From contig NZ_PVTF01000002.1 in NCBI RefSeq assembly GCF_003002815.1, positions 682,001 to 746,000 of the forward strand: a DNA stretch of 64,000 bases, in the 5' to 3' direction. A model generated the notes under the pieces. That model was given only the letters and a program-made list of their open reading frames with translations, did no database searches and was not told the origin of the DNA. This DNA is from Umezawaea tangerina. GTDB lineage: Bacteria; Actinomycetota; Actinomycetes; Mycobacteriales; Pseudonocardiaceae. Every line of letters starts with the position of its first letter. Within the stretch, counting starts at the first letter, position 1. Positions 43,122 through 51,844 of the stretch are shown one piece after another. Both the position numbers and the translations under genes were made by a program.

Positions 43122-44492
43122 TTAGTGCGTGTCTGCGAGTACGGAGCGGTCGCGGACCAGTTTGCCGTTGGGGGTGCGGGGAAGGGTGGGGAGGACGCGG
43201 AAGACGGTGGGTTGTTTGAAGTCGGCCAGGCGTTGTTCGCACCAGTGGGCGACGGTTGTGTGGTCGAGGGCGGTCGAGGAGGTGGCTACGTAGGCCTCGA
43301 CGGTGTTGTCGTGGATGACGATGGCATCGTCGACGAGCGGGTGGAGGCGGAGGGTGGCTTCGATTTCGAGGAGGTCGACCTTGTAGCCGCCGACGATGAC
43401 GAGGGAGTCGGCGCGGCCTTGCAGGTGCAGTGAGCCGTCGGGGCGGAGTTCGCCGCGGTCGCCGGTGCGCCACCAGCCGCTCTCGTAGCGGACCTGTTCG
43501 GGTTCGCTGAGGTACGGGGAGCGGTCGAGGCCGACCTCGACCTGGCCGTCGCGGACGCGCAGGCGGATGCCCGTGCAGACGGGGCCGACGGTGGGGCGGG
43601 TGCGGCCGGTGACGTCCATGGTGAGGATGCCGGTCTCGGTGGTGCCGTAGCCCTGTCCGACCGGGAGGCCGTAGCGGGCGGTGAAGGCCTGTTCGACGTC
43701 GTGCTTGATCAGTTCGCCGCCGGAGAGCACGCAGCGCAGCGCGGGCAGCGGAGGCGGGTCCTCGACGCGTGCCATCGCGTCGTGGTGCACCGGCATGCCG
43801 GTGATCATCACGACCTCGTGCGACGCCGCCGTGCCGATCATGTCGCGGCCCGAGCGCTGCGCGGAGAACACGAGGTGGACGCCGACGTCGAGGGAGCGCA
43901 GCAGGCCGAACGCGAGGCCGAAGCTGTGCGAGGTGGAGCTGAGCAGCAGGACCTTCTCCCCCGCCCGCGGCAGGTCCGGGCAGGCGTTGAGGACGTCGAC
44001 CTCGGCGCGCAGCGAGTCGGCGGTGCGCCCGATGACCTTGGGCAGGCCGGTCGAGCCGGAGCTGAACTGCACCAGGCGGTGGTCGGTCGTGGCGGCGCGG
44101 CCGCCCGCGCTCGGCTCGGTCAGCAGCTCGTAGCGCTCGCGGAACGGCGGGACGGGTCGGCCGACGGCTGCCGCCCTGACGACGAACTGCGGGCGGCAGC
44201 GCTCGCGCAGGGCGTCCAGCTCGGCCGGGGCCAGGCGGGGGTCGACGAGCATGACCTGGGCGCCGAGCGTCCAGAGCGCGAGCAGCGCTTCGAGCTGGGT
44301 GAAGCTCGACGGCACCTGGAGCGCCACCGTGCTGGCCGAGCGCACGCCCGAGGCGGCGAACGCCTCCGCCGCGGCGGCGACGGCCACGCGCAGCCCGCCG
44401 CGGGTGACGGTGTGCTGGTGGGTCGCGAACGGGGCGTCGTCGGCGCCCTTGGCGAGCAGGTCCGCGACCAGGTCCTCGATCAGGGCGCCCAT
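43122..44492 (-). CDS. AMP-forming acid ligase (acyl-CoA synthetase-like)
   Basis: A 456-residue member of the ANL superfamily, somewhat short. Core motifs are intact: FSSGSTGLPK (A3), GYGTTETG (A5), WWRTGDRGEL (A7), GRADSLVIVGGYKV (A8) and PRTPNGK with the A10 lysine. It should activate a carboxylic acid as adenylate or CoA ester. The ATG shares one base with the stop of the upstream 3-dehydroquinate-synthase-II-like gene (TGATG). Co-expression with GriH and GriI homologues makes 3-amino-4-hydroxybenzoate the prime substrate candidate. Confidence 0.87.
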   Translation of the reverse strand: MGALIEDLVADLLAKGADDAPFATHQHTVTRGGLRVAVAAAAEAFAASGVRSASTVALQVPSSFTQLEALLALWTLGAQVMLVDPRLAPAELDALRERCRPQFVVRAAAVGRPVPPFRERYELLTEPSAGGRAATTDHRLVQFSSGSTGLPKVIGRTADSLRAEVDVLNACPDLPRAGEKVLLLSSTSHSFGLAFGLLRSLDVGVHLVFSAQRSGRDMIGTAASHEVVMITGMPVHHDAMARVEDPPPLPALRCVLSGGELIKHDVEQAFTARYGLPVGQGYGTTETGILTMDVTGRTRPTVGPVCTGIRLRVRDGQVEVGLDRSPYLSEPEQVRYESGWWRTGDRGELRPDGSLHLQGRADSLVIVGGYKVDLLEIEATLRLHPLVDDAIVIHDNTVEAYVATSSTALDHTTVAHWCEQRLADFKQPTVFRVLPTLPRTPNGKLVRDRSVLADTH

Positions 44493-45586
44493 CAGCTCTC
44501 CCTGCAGAACTCGCCGATGGGGTAGCCCACGTGCCGCTGGTCGGTCGCCACGTAGCCGAGCAGCTCGTGGCCGCTCTCCAGCTCGGTGACGTTGAGGACC
44601 TTGCCGCCGGGGCCGAGCACCCGGACGTGCCAGTCGTCCTGCACGATCAGGCTCACCTGGACGCCCTCGGGCGAGTGCGCGGTGATCGTGAGCAGCGGGC
44701 GGGACTCGAGCTTGGCCCTCCCGACGACGACCCGGCGCGTCCTGCCCTCGGCGTTGACCGCGAGGACGGTGCCGCCGGAACGCAGCTCGCTGAGGTAGTT
44801 CGTGCGGTTGTCCGGCCCCATCACGTAGGAGTGCAGGGCGCCCGCGTTGACCCGGAACGGCCGGGTCGGCATGTACGGCAACGGGTGCGTCTCGCTGCAG
44901 CACAGCACGAAACCGGTGGAGAAGGAGCCGACGAGGATGCCCTCGTCCTCCTCGAAGTGGGTGCAGGTGTCGACGCACACCCGGTCGCCGAGGCCGCTGT
45001 GCACCACCGACTCCACGGTCAGCGTGGTCAGCTCCAGCGGCGGGGTGGTCGCCTCCATCAGCCGCTGCACGCCGAACACGTCGTCGGCGTTGCGCGGGGC
45101 CAGCATGACGCCGTCGGAGCCGTGCTCCAGGACGTCGAGCACGATCCCGACCTCCTCGAGGTCGGCGCACACGCAGATCAGCTCGCCCTCGGCGCGGTCG
45201 GCCGCGGCGATCACGATCTCCAGCGGGATCTTGGTGGGGTCGGTGAAGCTGACGACGGTGTGCGGCAGCTTCACCGCCGCCAGGCACGCGAGGCGGAGCG
45301 TGCGGTCGTCGCGCACCTCCACGAACGCGGCCCGGCCGGTGCCGCTCAGCGCGTGCAAGCCGTCCTCGTCGTGCACGACCTGCGCCACCACGGCGCCCTG
45401 CGCGTCCTCGGGCGGCGGTGTGCCGTCGGGGAGCAGCAGCACGCGGGTCACCGTGGGCGGCAACGGCGCGAGCACGGCCGGGTCGGCCGCCACCACGCCG
45501 CGCACGCGGGCGTGCACGGCGGCGTCGACGACACCTTCGAGCCGGTCGTGGGGAACCTGTCTGACGTCGATCCAAGCGAATTTCAC
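44492..45586 (-). CDS. 3-dehydroquinate synthase II family enzyme (GriH-like)
   Basis: A 364-residue protein of the archaeal-type DHQS-II/AroB' family. Landmarks are FAWIDVRQV at the N-terminus, KIPLEIVIAA, DVLEHGSDGVMLAP, DEGILVGSFSTG and RPFRVNAGALHSYV. In bacteria with a normal shikimate pathway this family serves mainly as GriH, which forms 3-amino-4-hydroxybenzoate from the C7 product of GriI. The GTG start overlaps the aldolase stop (GTGA), fixing the pair as one unit. Confidence 0.88.
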   Translation of the reverse strand: MKFAWIDVRQVPHDRLEGVVDAAVHARVRGVVAADPAVLAPLPPTVTRVLLLPDGTPPPEDAQGAVVAQVVHDEDGLHALSGTGRAAFVEVRDDRTLRLACLAAVKLPHTVVSFTDPTKIPLEIVIAAADRAEGELICVCADLEEVGIVLDVLEHGSDGVMLAPRNADDVFGVQRLMEATTPPLELTTLTVESVVHSGLGDRVCVDTCTHFEEDEGILVGSFSTGFVLCCSETHPLPYMPTRPFRVNAGALHSYVMGPDNRTNYLSELRSGGTVLAVNAEGRTRRVVVGRAKLESRPLLTITAHSPEGVQVSLIVQDDWHVRVLGPGGKVLNVTELESGHELLGYVATDQRHVGYPIGEFCRES

Positions 45587-46398
45587 GCGGCACCTGTCGT
45601 GGTCGTGATGGGGTGGTCGGTGTGGACGCCGCGGTGGACGGCGCCCTGGTGGACTGCGGAGACGAGCCCGGCGACGAGGCTGCGGGGCGCGGGGTCGGTG
45701 AAGACGCGGCGGCCGATGGCGAGTCCGGCGCAGCCCGCCCGCATGGCCGCCGCGGCGTAGCCGACCGGGTCGGCGGCGTCCACCGGACCACCCGCGGCGA
45801 GCACCGGGATGGGGCAGTTCGCGATGACGTCGGCCATCCGGCCGATCGGCAGGGCCATCGAGGTCTTCACGATGTCCGCGCCGAGGTCGGCGGCGATGTT
45901 GACCACGTGCGACAGCAGCACCGGGTCGTACGGGTCGGCCACCCGCGGGCCGCGGGCGTAGACCATCGCGATCAGCGGCACGTTCCACCGGTCGCAGGAC
46001 GCCGCGACGGTGCCGAGGTCGGCGAGCTGCCGCTCCTCGGTGTCCGAGCCGATGTTCACGTGCACGCTCACCGCGTCCGCGCCCAGGCGCAGCGCCTCCT
46101 CGACGTCGCCGACCAGCACCTTGGCGTTGGTGTCGGCGGCGTGCGCCGTACCCGCGCTGAGGTGGACGACCAGGGCGCAGTCGCCGAGCACGACCGGGTC
46201 GATCAGCCGGACGCGGCCCTTGTGGACGACGATCGCGTCGGCCCCGCCCGCGACGAGCGCACCGATCAGACCTTCCCATCGCTGGTTGGGAACGACCGGA
46301 CCGTCCGAAACGCTGTGGTCCAGTGGTACGAACAGGTATTTTCCGTCGCGGGGCCGCGACAACCGCCGCAGCCTCAGCGCTTTACGGGTGTGGGTCAC
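45583..46398 (-). CDS. DhnA-type class I aldolase (GriI-like)
   Basis: A 271-residue barrel aldolase of the FbaB/DhnA-AroA' family: [12 protein letters not shown] near residue 23, [13 protein letters not shown], and Schiff-base Lys in ADIVKTSM. GriI condenses aspartate 4-semialdehyde with dihydroxyacetone phosphate in grixazone biosynthesis. Adjacency to the GriH-like gene makes that reaction likely here. The GTG at 46398 has AAAGGAG 9 nt upstream. First gene of the operon, divergent from a LysR gene. Confidence 0.88.
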   Translation of the reverse strand: MTHTRKALRLRRLSRPRDGKYLFVPLDHSVSDGPVVPNQRWEGLIGALVAGGADAIVVHKGRVRLIDPVVLGDCALVVHLSAGTAHAADTNAKVLVGDVEEALRLGADAVSVHVNIGSDTEERQLADLGTVAASCDRWNVPLIAMVYARGPRVADPYDPVLLSHVVNIAADLGADIVKTSMALPIGRMADVIANCPIPVLAAGGPVDAADPVGYAAAAMRAGCAGLAIGRRVFTDPAPRSLVAGLVSAVHQGAVHRGVHTDHPITTTTGAA

Positions 46399-46464
46399 GC
46401 TGTACCGCTCCTTTATTCGGTCAATTCCAAGGAGACCAGAAAAAAGCAGGACGAGGCAGTATCA

Positions 46465-46494
46465 GGGGGTGATAACCCGGCAGTTATAGCCCCC
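46465..46494. promoter_or_regulatory. Dyad in the LysR-aldolase intergenic region
   Basis: GGGGGTGATAAC (46465-46476), 6-nt spacer, GTTATAGCCCCC (46483-46494): 12-bp arms with two mismatches, core ATAAC-N6-GTTAT. It lies centrally in the 182-bp gap between the GriI-like gene (start 46398) and the LysR gene (start 46581). Size and position fit the recognition site of the divergent LysR regulator. Confidence 0.6.
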
Positions 46495-46568
46495 ATTCGA
46501 CACTCCTTTGCGGCCCATCGGAGCAATTCCCCAATCCATTTGGTCCACTCCGACCGGATCGAATGCAA

Positions 46569-46583
46569 TAGGGTGATCCGGTG
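46569..46583 (+). promoter_or_regulatory. -10 element and leaderless start of the LysR gene
   Basis: TAGGGT at 46569-46574, 6 nt, then GTG at 46581, without a ribosome-binding site. Confidence 0.55.
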
Positions 46584-47549
46584 CGATTAGAACTTCGTCA
46601 CCTCCACGTCGTGCTGGCCGTCGCGGCGGCGGGCAGCATCAGGAGGGCGGCCACGTCGCTGAAGATCGCGCAACCGGGCCTCACCGCCCAGCTGAGGAGG
46701 ATCGAGCGGACGTTCGGCGGGCAGCTGTTCGTGCGGGCGCCCAACGGGGTGGCGCTGACCGACCTCGGCGAACACGTCGTGCTGCGCGCGCAGGAGGTCG
46801 TCGACAAGTTCGACGACCTGTGCGCGACCGCGCGCAAGATCGCCGAGCGGTCGCAGCCCGCGTCCATCCAGCTCGGCGGCGTGACCGGGGCGCTCATCCC
46901 GCAGCTGGTGTCCGCGGTGCGGGAAGTGTTGCCGGAACAGGACATCACGACGCAGATGGAACGGACCGGAGAAGCCGTGATGGACCACGTGCGCACCGAG
47001 AAGCTGGATCTCGCGGTCATGGCGGAGTTCGCCAGGACACCGCCGCAGCTCCCCTTCGGCGTGCACCGGAGACCCCTGCTGACCGAACCCGTCTTCGTCG
47101 CGCTGCCCGCCGGACACCGGCTCGCCGACCGCTCCGAGCTGGACCTGACCGACCTGTCCGGCGAGTGGTGGACCATGCCGGAGGAGTCGGTCGGCGGTCC
47201 GCGCTCGACGTTCCAGCTCACCTGCGAGGCCGCGGGCTTCACGCCCAGGTTCGCCCACTTCGGCGCCGACCTCGCCACCGCGCTGGAGCTCGTCCGGTCG
47301 GAGAACACCGTCGCGGGCGTCCACCCTGCGATCCACGACGTCGCCGGAATCGTGGTCAAACCGCTCGCCGGGAATCCACTGCACCGGCGCCTGGTTTTGG
47401 TGTGGCCGGAGACCTCCGCGCTCGCCGATGTGATCGACCGGGTGCACTCCGGATTCATCACCGGATATTTGCACCGCACGCACCGCAGCGCACTCTATTC
47501 CCGGTGGTGGAACGCGGGCGGCGAGGAATTCGCCCTGGGTTCCGAATAG
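46581..47549 (+). CDS. LysR-family regulator of the AHBA-type operon
   Basis: A 322-residue LTTR with the HTH at the N-terminus (SIRRAATSLKIAQPGLTAQL) and a full effector domain. Divergent from the aldolase-DHQS-ligase operon across a clear dyad, so it most likely activates that operon in response to a pathway compound. GTG start, likely leaderless. Confidence 0.92.
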   Translation: MRLELRHLHVVLAVAAAGSIRRAATSLKIAQPGLTAQLRRIERTFGGQLFVRAPNGVALTDLGEHVVLRAQEVVDKFDDLCATARKIAERSQPASIQLGGVTGALIPQLVSAVREVLPEQDITTQMERTGEAVMDHVRTEKLDLAVMAEFARTPPQLPFGVHRRPLLTEPVFVALPAGHRLADRSELDLTDLSGEWWTMPEESVGGPRSTFQLTCEAAGFTPRFAHFGADLATALELVRSENTVAGVHPAIHDVAGIVVKPLAGNPLHRRLVLVWPETSALADVIDRVHSGFITGYLHRTHRSALYSRWWNAGGEEFALGSE

Positions 47550-47712
47550 CGCACGCGGCCACTCGGAGTGGACCACCGCCCACCACGACCGCGCGGCTCG
47601 ACCGTCAGATCGCTGTAGCAAGTAGCATGTTTTTGGTTTGGGTCGTGGAGCGGGCTCGGTCGTCCACATGGGACGGTGCCGTCGCGCACCCCCGTCAGTG
47701 CGCCGCGTCCCG

Positions 47713-47743
47713 CCCGGCTGGTCGCGGCGAGCGACCAGCCGGG
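47713..47743. terminator. 13-bp stem hairpin between convergent genes
   Basis: CCCGGCTGGTCGC (47713-47725), loop GGCGA, GCGACCAGCCGGG (47731-47743). Perfect stem between the ends of the LysR gene and the serine hydrolase gene. No T-tract. Confidence 0.7.
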
Positions 47744-47751
47744 GCGCGCGG

Positions 47752-48918
47752 TCAGGGCGTGCCGCAGAACGCGTGCTCGATCAGCTCGACCGACTCGTCG
47801 TGCCGCGGCGGAGGCGTCCCCTCCAGCGGCACGATCGGGTCGGCGTTCATCGAGATGACCACGCTCGTCCTGCCGTCGGCGGTCACCCCGTTGCGGGTCC
47901 GGAAACCGGGGACGTCGCCGCCGTGCGACCAGTAGCCGCCGCAGGTCGTCGGGATCCACGCCAGGCCGAGCCCGTAGCGCGCGCCCGGCCAGGCCCGTTG
48001 GAACTCCGGTGCCGCGACGGTCTTCTGCATCTCCGCGAGCTGCGCGGGGCGCAGCAGCCGTCCGCCGAGCAGTGCGCGCAGGAACGTGGACAGGTCGGCC
48101 GTGTCGCTGACGACCGCACCGGCCGCGCCCGCCCAGGACGGGGAGAACGCGGTGGCGTCGACCGCCGGGCCGTCCGGGGCGAAGCGCGTGTACCCCTTGG
48201 CGTGCGGCCCGAGGACGAGCGGCAGGGCGGTCGGCGCGTAGGTGTCGTCGAGGTGCAGCGGCTCGATGATCCGCCTGCGCACCTCGGTGGCCCAGTCGTG
48301 GCCGGTGACCCGCTTGACGATCATCCCGGCGAGGACGTAGTTGGTGTTGGAGTAGGACCAGTCGGCGCCGGGCGCGAAGGTCGGCGGGAGGGTCATGGCC
48401 ATGCCCACCAGCTCGGCCTCGCCGAAGTCGCGGAAGCGGTTGGCCAGGAAGCCCTCCTCGCTGCCCAGGAACGCCATCGCCGCGGAGCCCAGGTAGTCCG
48501 GCACACCGCTGGTGTGCTGGAGCAGCTGCCGCACCGTGATCCTGGTGCCGTCGTTGCCGTTACCGGTGACCACACCGGGCAGCCACCGGTCCACGGTGTC
48601 CTCCAGGGACAGTCGGCCCTCGCCGACCAGCTGGAGCACGACCGTCGCGGTGAACGTCTTGGTGGAGCTGCCGATCCGGAAGCGCGCGTCCCACGGCACG
48701 GGCGTGCGCGCCTCGACGTCCCCGTACCCGGAGCGGACCTTCGCCGAGCCGCCGGGGGTGGTCAGCTCGACCAGCACACCCGGCGCGCCCATCTCCAGCA
48801 GCTGGTCGGCGTCCTGCTGCAGCACCGCCCGGTCGGGCCGCGGCCGCGGCGCCGCCGTCGCGACCTGCGGCACCACCATCCCCGACAGCGCCAGCAGTGC
48901 GATTCCCGCCTTCATCAT
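47752..48918 (-). CDS. Exported S12-family serine hydrolase (beta-lactamase / DD-peptidase-like)
   Basis: A 388-residue protein with a signal peptide (cleavage near ATAAP, residue 23). The active-site set is complete: SSTK (SxxK) near residue 84, YSNTNY (YxN) near 190 and HGGDVPG (HxG) near 340. Class C beta-lactamase, DD-carboxypeptidase and esterase activities all occur in the family. The ATG pair at 48918 faces a DesK/NarL operon across a strong palindrome, and a BlaR1/BlaI-like pair follows it, so a cell-wall role is likely. Confidence 0.9.
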   Translation of the reverse strand: MMKAGIALLALSGMVVPQVATAAPRPRPDRAVLQQDADQLLEMGAPGVLVELTTPGGSAKVRSGYGDVEARTPVPWDARFRIGSSTKTFTATVVLQLVGEGRLSLEDTVDRWLPGVVTGNGNDGTRITVRQLLQHTSGVPDYLGSAAMAFLGSEEGFLANRFRDFGEAELVGMAMTLPPTFAPGADWSYSNTNYVLAGMIVKRVTGHDWATEVRRRIIEPLHLDDTYAPTALPLVLGPHAKGYTRFAPDGPAVDATAFSPSWAGAAGAVVSDTADLSTFLRALLGGRLLRPAQLAEMQKTVAAPEFQRAWPGARYGLGLAWIPTTCGGYWSHGGDVPGFRTRNGVTADGRTSVVISMNADPIVPLEGTPPPRHDESVELIEHAFCGTP

Positions 48919-49000
48919 GACTTCTCCCGTTCCGGTGGATCGAACGGCGGCGACGCTAGGGCCGCGGACGGGCGGTCCGACATCGTCCTGGGTGGGAACT

Positions 49001-49026
49001 CCGCCTACCCCAGCCGGGGTAGGCGG
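49001..49026. promoter_or_regulatory. Perfect palindrome between the serine hydrolase and kinase genes
   Basis: CCGCCTACCCC (49001-49011), AGCC, GGGGTAGGCGG (49016-49026). Exact 11-bp arms, 53 bp before the kinase start and 83 bp from the hydrolase start. Placement suggests the site of the NarL-type regulator encoded next to it, controlling both directions. Confidence 0.65.
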
Positions 49027-49066
49027 GATCAGTCCACGGGTTGGCGACGGGCCGGGACCGCGCGGC

Positions 49067-49081
49067 TACGGTGGGCCGGTG
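49067..49081 (+). promoter_or_regulatory. -10 element and leaderless start of the second kinase gene
   Basis: TACGGT at 49067-49072, 6 nt, then GTG at 49079, without a ribosome-binding site. Confidence 0.5.
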
Positions 49082-50176
49082 CTCCCGATGATCCGTTCGG
49101 TCCGGGCGGACGTGGTGCTCGCGGTGGTGCTGACGGCCGTCTCCACGGCCGCCCTGGACTCCGCCGTCGACTGGCAGGCCTACCCGCTGGCCGCGCTGAG
49201 CGTCGCGCCGATCGCGCTGCGCCAGCGGGCCCCGCTGACCGTCACCCTGGTGATGTGCGCCGCGCTGATCTCCTTCGTGCTCCTGGGCTACGGCGACTTC
49301 CCCGACAGCGGGGTCGGTGCCGTGGTCGGGCTGTTCTCCGTCGCGCAGCTCCGGCCGTGGCCGAGTACCGCGGTCGCGCTGGCGGTCGTCCTGCTGGCGC
49401 TGGTCACCGTCTACTCGACCGTGGTCGGGACCGCCGACGGCTGGCCGGGACTGGCCGCCGCCGTCGTGCAGTGCGTGACCATGTGCCTGCTCGGGGAGAG
49501 CACCAAGCGCTGGTCGCAGCGGGTGGAGCGGCTGGCGGAGCGGGCCGCGACCGCCGTCGCGGACGAACGGGTCCGGATCGCCCACGAGCTGCACGACATC
49601 ATGGCCCACCACATGTCCGTCATCTCCCTCCAGTCCGGTCTGGCCGAGCACGTGCTGACCAGCGACCAGGAGACGGCCCGCAAGGCCATGGCCGCCGTCG
49701 GCGGGACCAGCCGCGAGGCGCTGGCGGAGATGCGCCGCCTGCTGACCGTGCTGCGCCCGGAGGCACCCGAGGGCCTGCGCCCCCAGCCGGGACTGTCCGA
49801 ACTGGAGGGACTCGTGGCCAGGCTGCGGGAGACCGGGCTGCGGGTGGACCTCGCGGTGACCGGCAGGCGGCGCGCGTTGCCGCCGGGCCTCGACCTGTGC
49901 GCCTACCGCGTCGCGCAGGAGTCGCTCACCAACGTGCTCAAGCACGCCGGACCCGCCGAGGCCAGGGTGCGGCTGGACTACAGGGAGCAGGTGCTGACGC
50001 TGGAGGTCGTCGACGACGGGCACGGGCCGTCCGCGCACCGCGGCGCGACCACTCCGCGCGGCATCGCCGGGATGCGCGAGCGGACCGAGCTGTACGGCGG
50101 GGTCCTGGACGCCGGACCGCGTCCGGAGGGCGGCTTCGCCGTGCTGCTGCGCCTGCCCTGCGAGGAGACCCCGTGA
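49079..50176 (+). CDS. DesK-type sensor histidine kinase
   Basis: A 365-residue kinase with four to five membrane segments (residues about 8-140), HisKA_3 phosphoacceptor His172 in AHELHDIMAHHMS, N-box QESLTNVLKHA and ATP-lid DDGHGP with RGIAGMRERTELYGG. Its stop overlaps the GTG of the response regulator gene. The upstream neighbour is a beta-lactamase-fold hydrolase, so envelope stress is a reasonable guess for the signal. Confidence 0.92.
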   Translation: MLPMIRSVRADVVLAVVLTAVSTAALDSAVDWQAYPLAALSVAPIALRQRAPLTVTLVMCAALISFVLLGYGDFPDSGVGAVVGLFSVAQLRPWPSTAVALAVVLLALVTVYSTVVGTADGWPGLAAAVVQCVTMCLLGESTKRWSQRVERLAERAATAVADERVRIAHELHDIMAHHMSVISLQSGLAEHVLTSDQETARKAMAAVGGTSREALAEMRRLLTVLRPEAPEGLRPQPGLSELEGLVARLRETGLRVDLAVTGRRRALPPGLDLCAYRVAQESLTNVLKHAGPAEARVRLDYREQVLTLEVVDDGHGPSAHRGATTPRGIAGMRERTELYGGVLDAGPRPEGGFAVLLRLPCEETP

Positions 50177-50844
50177 CCACGCGCGTCCTGGTCGCCGACG
50201 ACCAGGCGCTGCTGCGCGCCGGGCTGACCGCGCTGATCGGGACCGCGGAGGGCCTGGAGGTCGTCGGCGAGGCCGAGCACGGCGCGCAGGCGGTGGACCT
50301 CGCGGTCGCCACCCGCCCGGACGTGGTGGTCATGGACATCCGCATGCCGGTGCTCGACGGGATCGCGGCCACCGAGCGGATCCTCGCGGCGGTCACCGAC
50401 CCGTCGCCGCGGATCCTGATCCTGACCACGTTCGACCTCGACGAGTACGTCTACCGCGCGCTGGGCGCGGGCGCCGCCGGGTTCCTGCTCAAGGAGACGC
50501 CGCCGCTGCGGATCATCGCCGCCGTGCGCGCGGTGGCCGCGGGCGACGTGCTCATCAGCCCGGCCGTCACCCACCGGCTCGTGGAGACCTACGCCCTGCA
50601 CCACCGGACGAAGCTCCCGGACCGCGACGGCCTGGCCGGGCTGACCGCCCGCGAGGTCGAGGTGCTGCGCCTGGTCGCGCTCGGCCTCGACAACGCCCAG
50701 ATCGCCCACCGCCTGGTGCTCAGCGAGTCCACGGTGAAGACGCACGTCAAGAACCTGATGGGCAAGCTCGGGCTGCGCAGCCGCGCGCAGGCCGTGATCG
50801 CCGCCTACGAGAGCGGGCTGGTCACCCCCGGCACCACAACCTAG
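50173..50844 (+). CDS. NarL/FixJ-family response regulator
   Basis: A 223-residue regulator: receiver with Asp55 in VVMDIRMP and a LuxR HTH with LDNAQIAHRLVLSESTVKTHVKNL. Translationally coupled to the kinase (GTGA). Convergent with the M56 gene, their ends overlapping by about 4 bp. Confidence 0.94.
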   Translation: MTTRVLVADDQALLRAGLTALIGTAEGLEVVGEAEHGAQAVDLAVATRPDVVVMDIRMPVLDGIAATERILAAVTDPSPRILILTTFDLDEYVYRALGAGAAGFLLKETPPLRIIAAVRAVAAGDVLISPAVTHRLVETYALHHRTKLPDRDGLAGLTAREVEVLRLVALGLDNAQIAHRLVLSESTVKTHVKNLMGKLGLRSRAQAVIAAYESGLVTPGTTT

Positions 50845-51761
50845 CGCCCGGTGGTCGAGGCCAGTTCCAGCAGCTCCTGGAGGTCGCGGGCGCCCTCGGC
50901 CGTCCACACCACCGTGGCCACCGCCAGCAGCACCAGCAGGACGCCCGGCCAGCCGAGGCGGCGGCGCGGCGCCATCAGGGCCGAGACGCGGCGGGGCACG
51001 GTGCCCGGCGAGGAGCCCAGTGCCATCAGGGCGCCGAGCGGGCCGCGGTCGGCCTTGGCGGCCAGCGCGGCGACGCCGATGGCGCGGGCGACGTGGCGGC
51101 GGTCGCCCACCTCCGCCGCCGCGGACTCGTCGGCGACCCGCTCGACCAGGTAGGCGACCTGGTGGGCCACCGGCCAGAGCAGGGGCTGGACGGTGGCGGC
51201 CAGCCGGGTGAGCCAGACGAGCCGGTGGTGGCCGCCGTGCAGGTGGGCGCGCTCGTGCGCGATCAGGGCGCCGCGCTGGCGTTCGTCCAGGACGGACAGC
51301 ATCCCGGTGGTCACCACGATCCGCCGCGGCAGACCGGGCAGCGCGAACGCGGCGACCCGGTCGTCGGCCACGGTCACCAGGTCGCCCCGCGGTTCGAGGC
51401 GGTCGACCGCGGACCGGGCCTCGCGCAGGGCGGCGCGACGGCCGCGCCACCGCCAGGCGGCCATCAGCGCGGCAGGCGGCACCCACGCCAGCGAGAACCA
51501 CGACACCCAGGGCACCCCCGCGGTGTCGGCGGCGACCGTCTCGGCGGACCACCCGCCCAGCGCGGCCACGGCGGGCACCTCCACCAGCGCCTTCACCGCG
51601 AAGAGCAGCAGCGTCACCGTGCTCGCGGCCGCCGCGACCACCGCCGACCAGGCGACCACCCGGAGCGCCGGTTCGGGGCGGAGCCGGTCGGCCAGCAGGT
51701 GCGCCCCGAGCACCACGAGCAGCGGAGTCGCCAGGACGGACCAGGCGAAGTGGTCGAACAT
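50841..51761 (-). CDS. M56-family membrane protease (BlaR1-like, no sensor domain)
   Basis: A 306-residue protein with membrane segments near residues 5-22, 35-60, 90-108 and 280-300 and the zinc site ALIAHERAHLHGG (HExxH) near residue 180. BlaR1 proteins carry an extracellular penicillin-binding domain; this one does not, as in many actinobacterial BlaR-like proteins. It is divergent from a BlaI-type repressor gene and should cleave or inactivate that repressor. The signal may come from another protein. Confidence 0.88.
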   Translation of the reverse strand: MFDHFAWSVLATPLLVVLGAHLLADRLRPEPALRVVAWSAVVAAAASTVTLLLFAVKALVEVPAVAALGGWSAETVAADTAGVPWVSWFSLAWVPPAALMAAWRWRGRRAALREARSAVDRLEPRGDLVTVADDRVAAFALPGLPRRIVVTTGMLSVLDERQRGALIAHERAHLHGGHHRLVWLTRLAATVQPLLWPVAHQVAYLVERVADESAAAEVGDRRHVARAIGVAALAAKADRGPLGALMALGSSPGTVPRRVSALMAPRRRLGWPGVLLVLLAVATVVWTAEGARDLQELLELASTTGR

Positions 51762-51779
51762 CCCGCTCCCTTCGGTCTG

Positions 51780-51793
51780 GGACAACAGTGTCC
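51780..51793. promoter_or_regulatory. Candidate BlaI operator
   Basis: GGACA-ACAG-TGTCC, a perfect 5-bp dyad in the 83-bp gap between the M56 and BlaI genes. BlaI/MecI repressors bind TACA/TGTA-type dyads in related systems, and this could be the local form. Confidence 0.45.
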
Positions 51794-51844
51794 TCCGTCG
51801 CGGGGCGTCCCGTGCGGGTGGTGTCGATCTGTACCATTCCGCCC

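Noticed and set aside
47550-47751. Possible short gene with the unusual stretch GCATGTTTTTGGTTTGGG
   Set aside because: It runs into the terminator hairpin and has no ribosome site or conserved motif; treated as intergenic.
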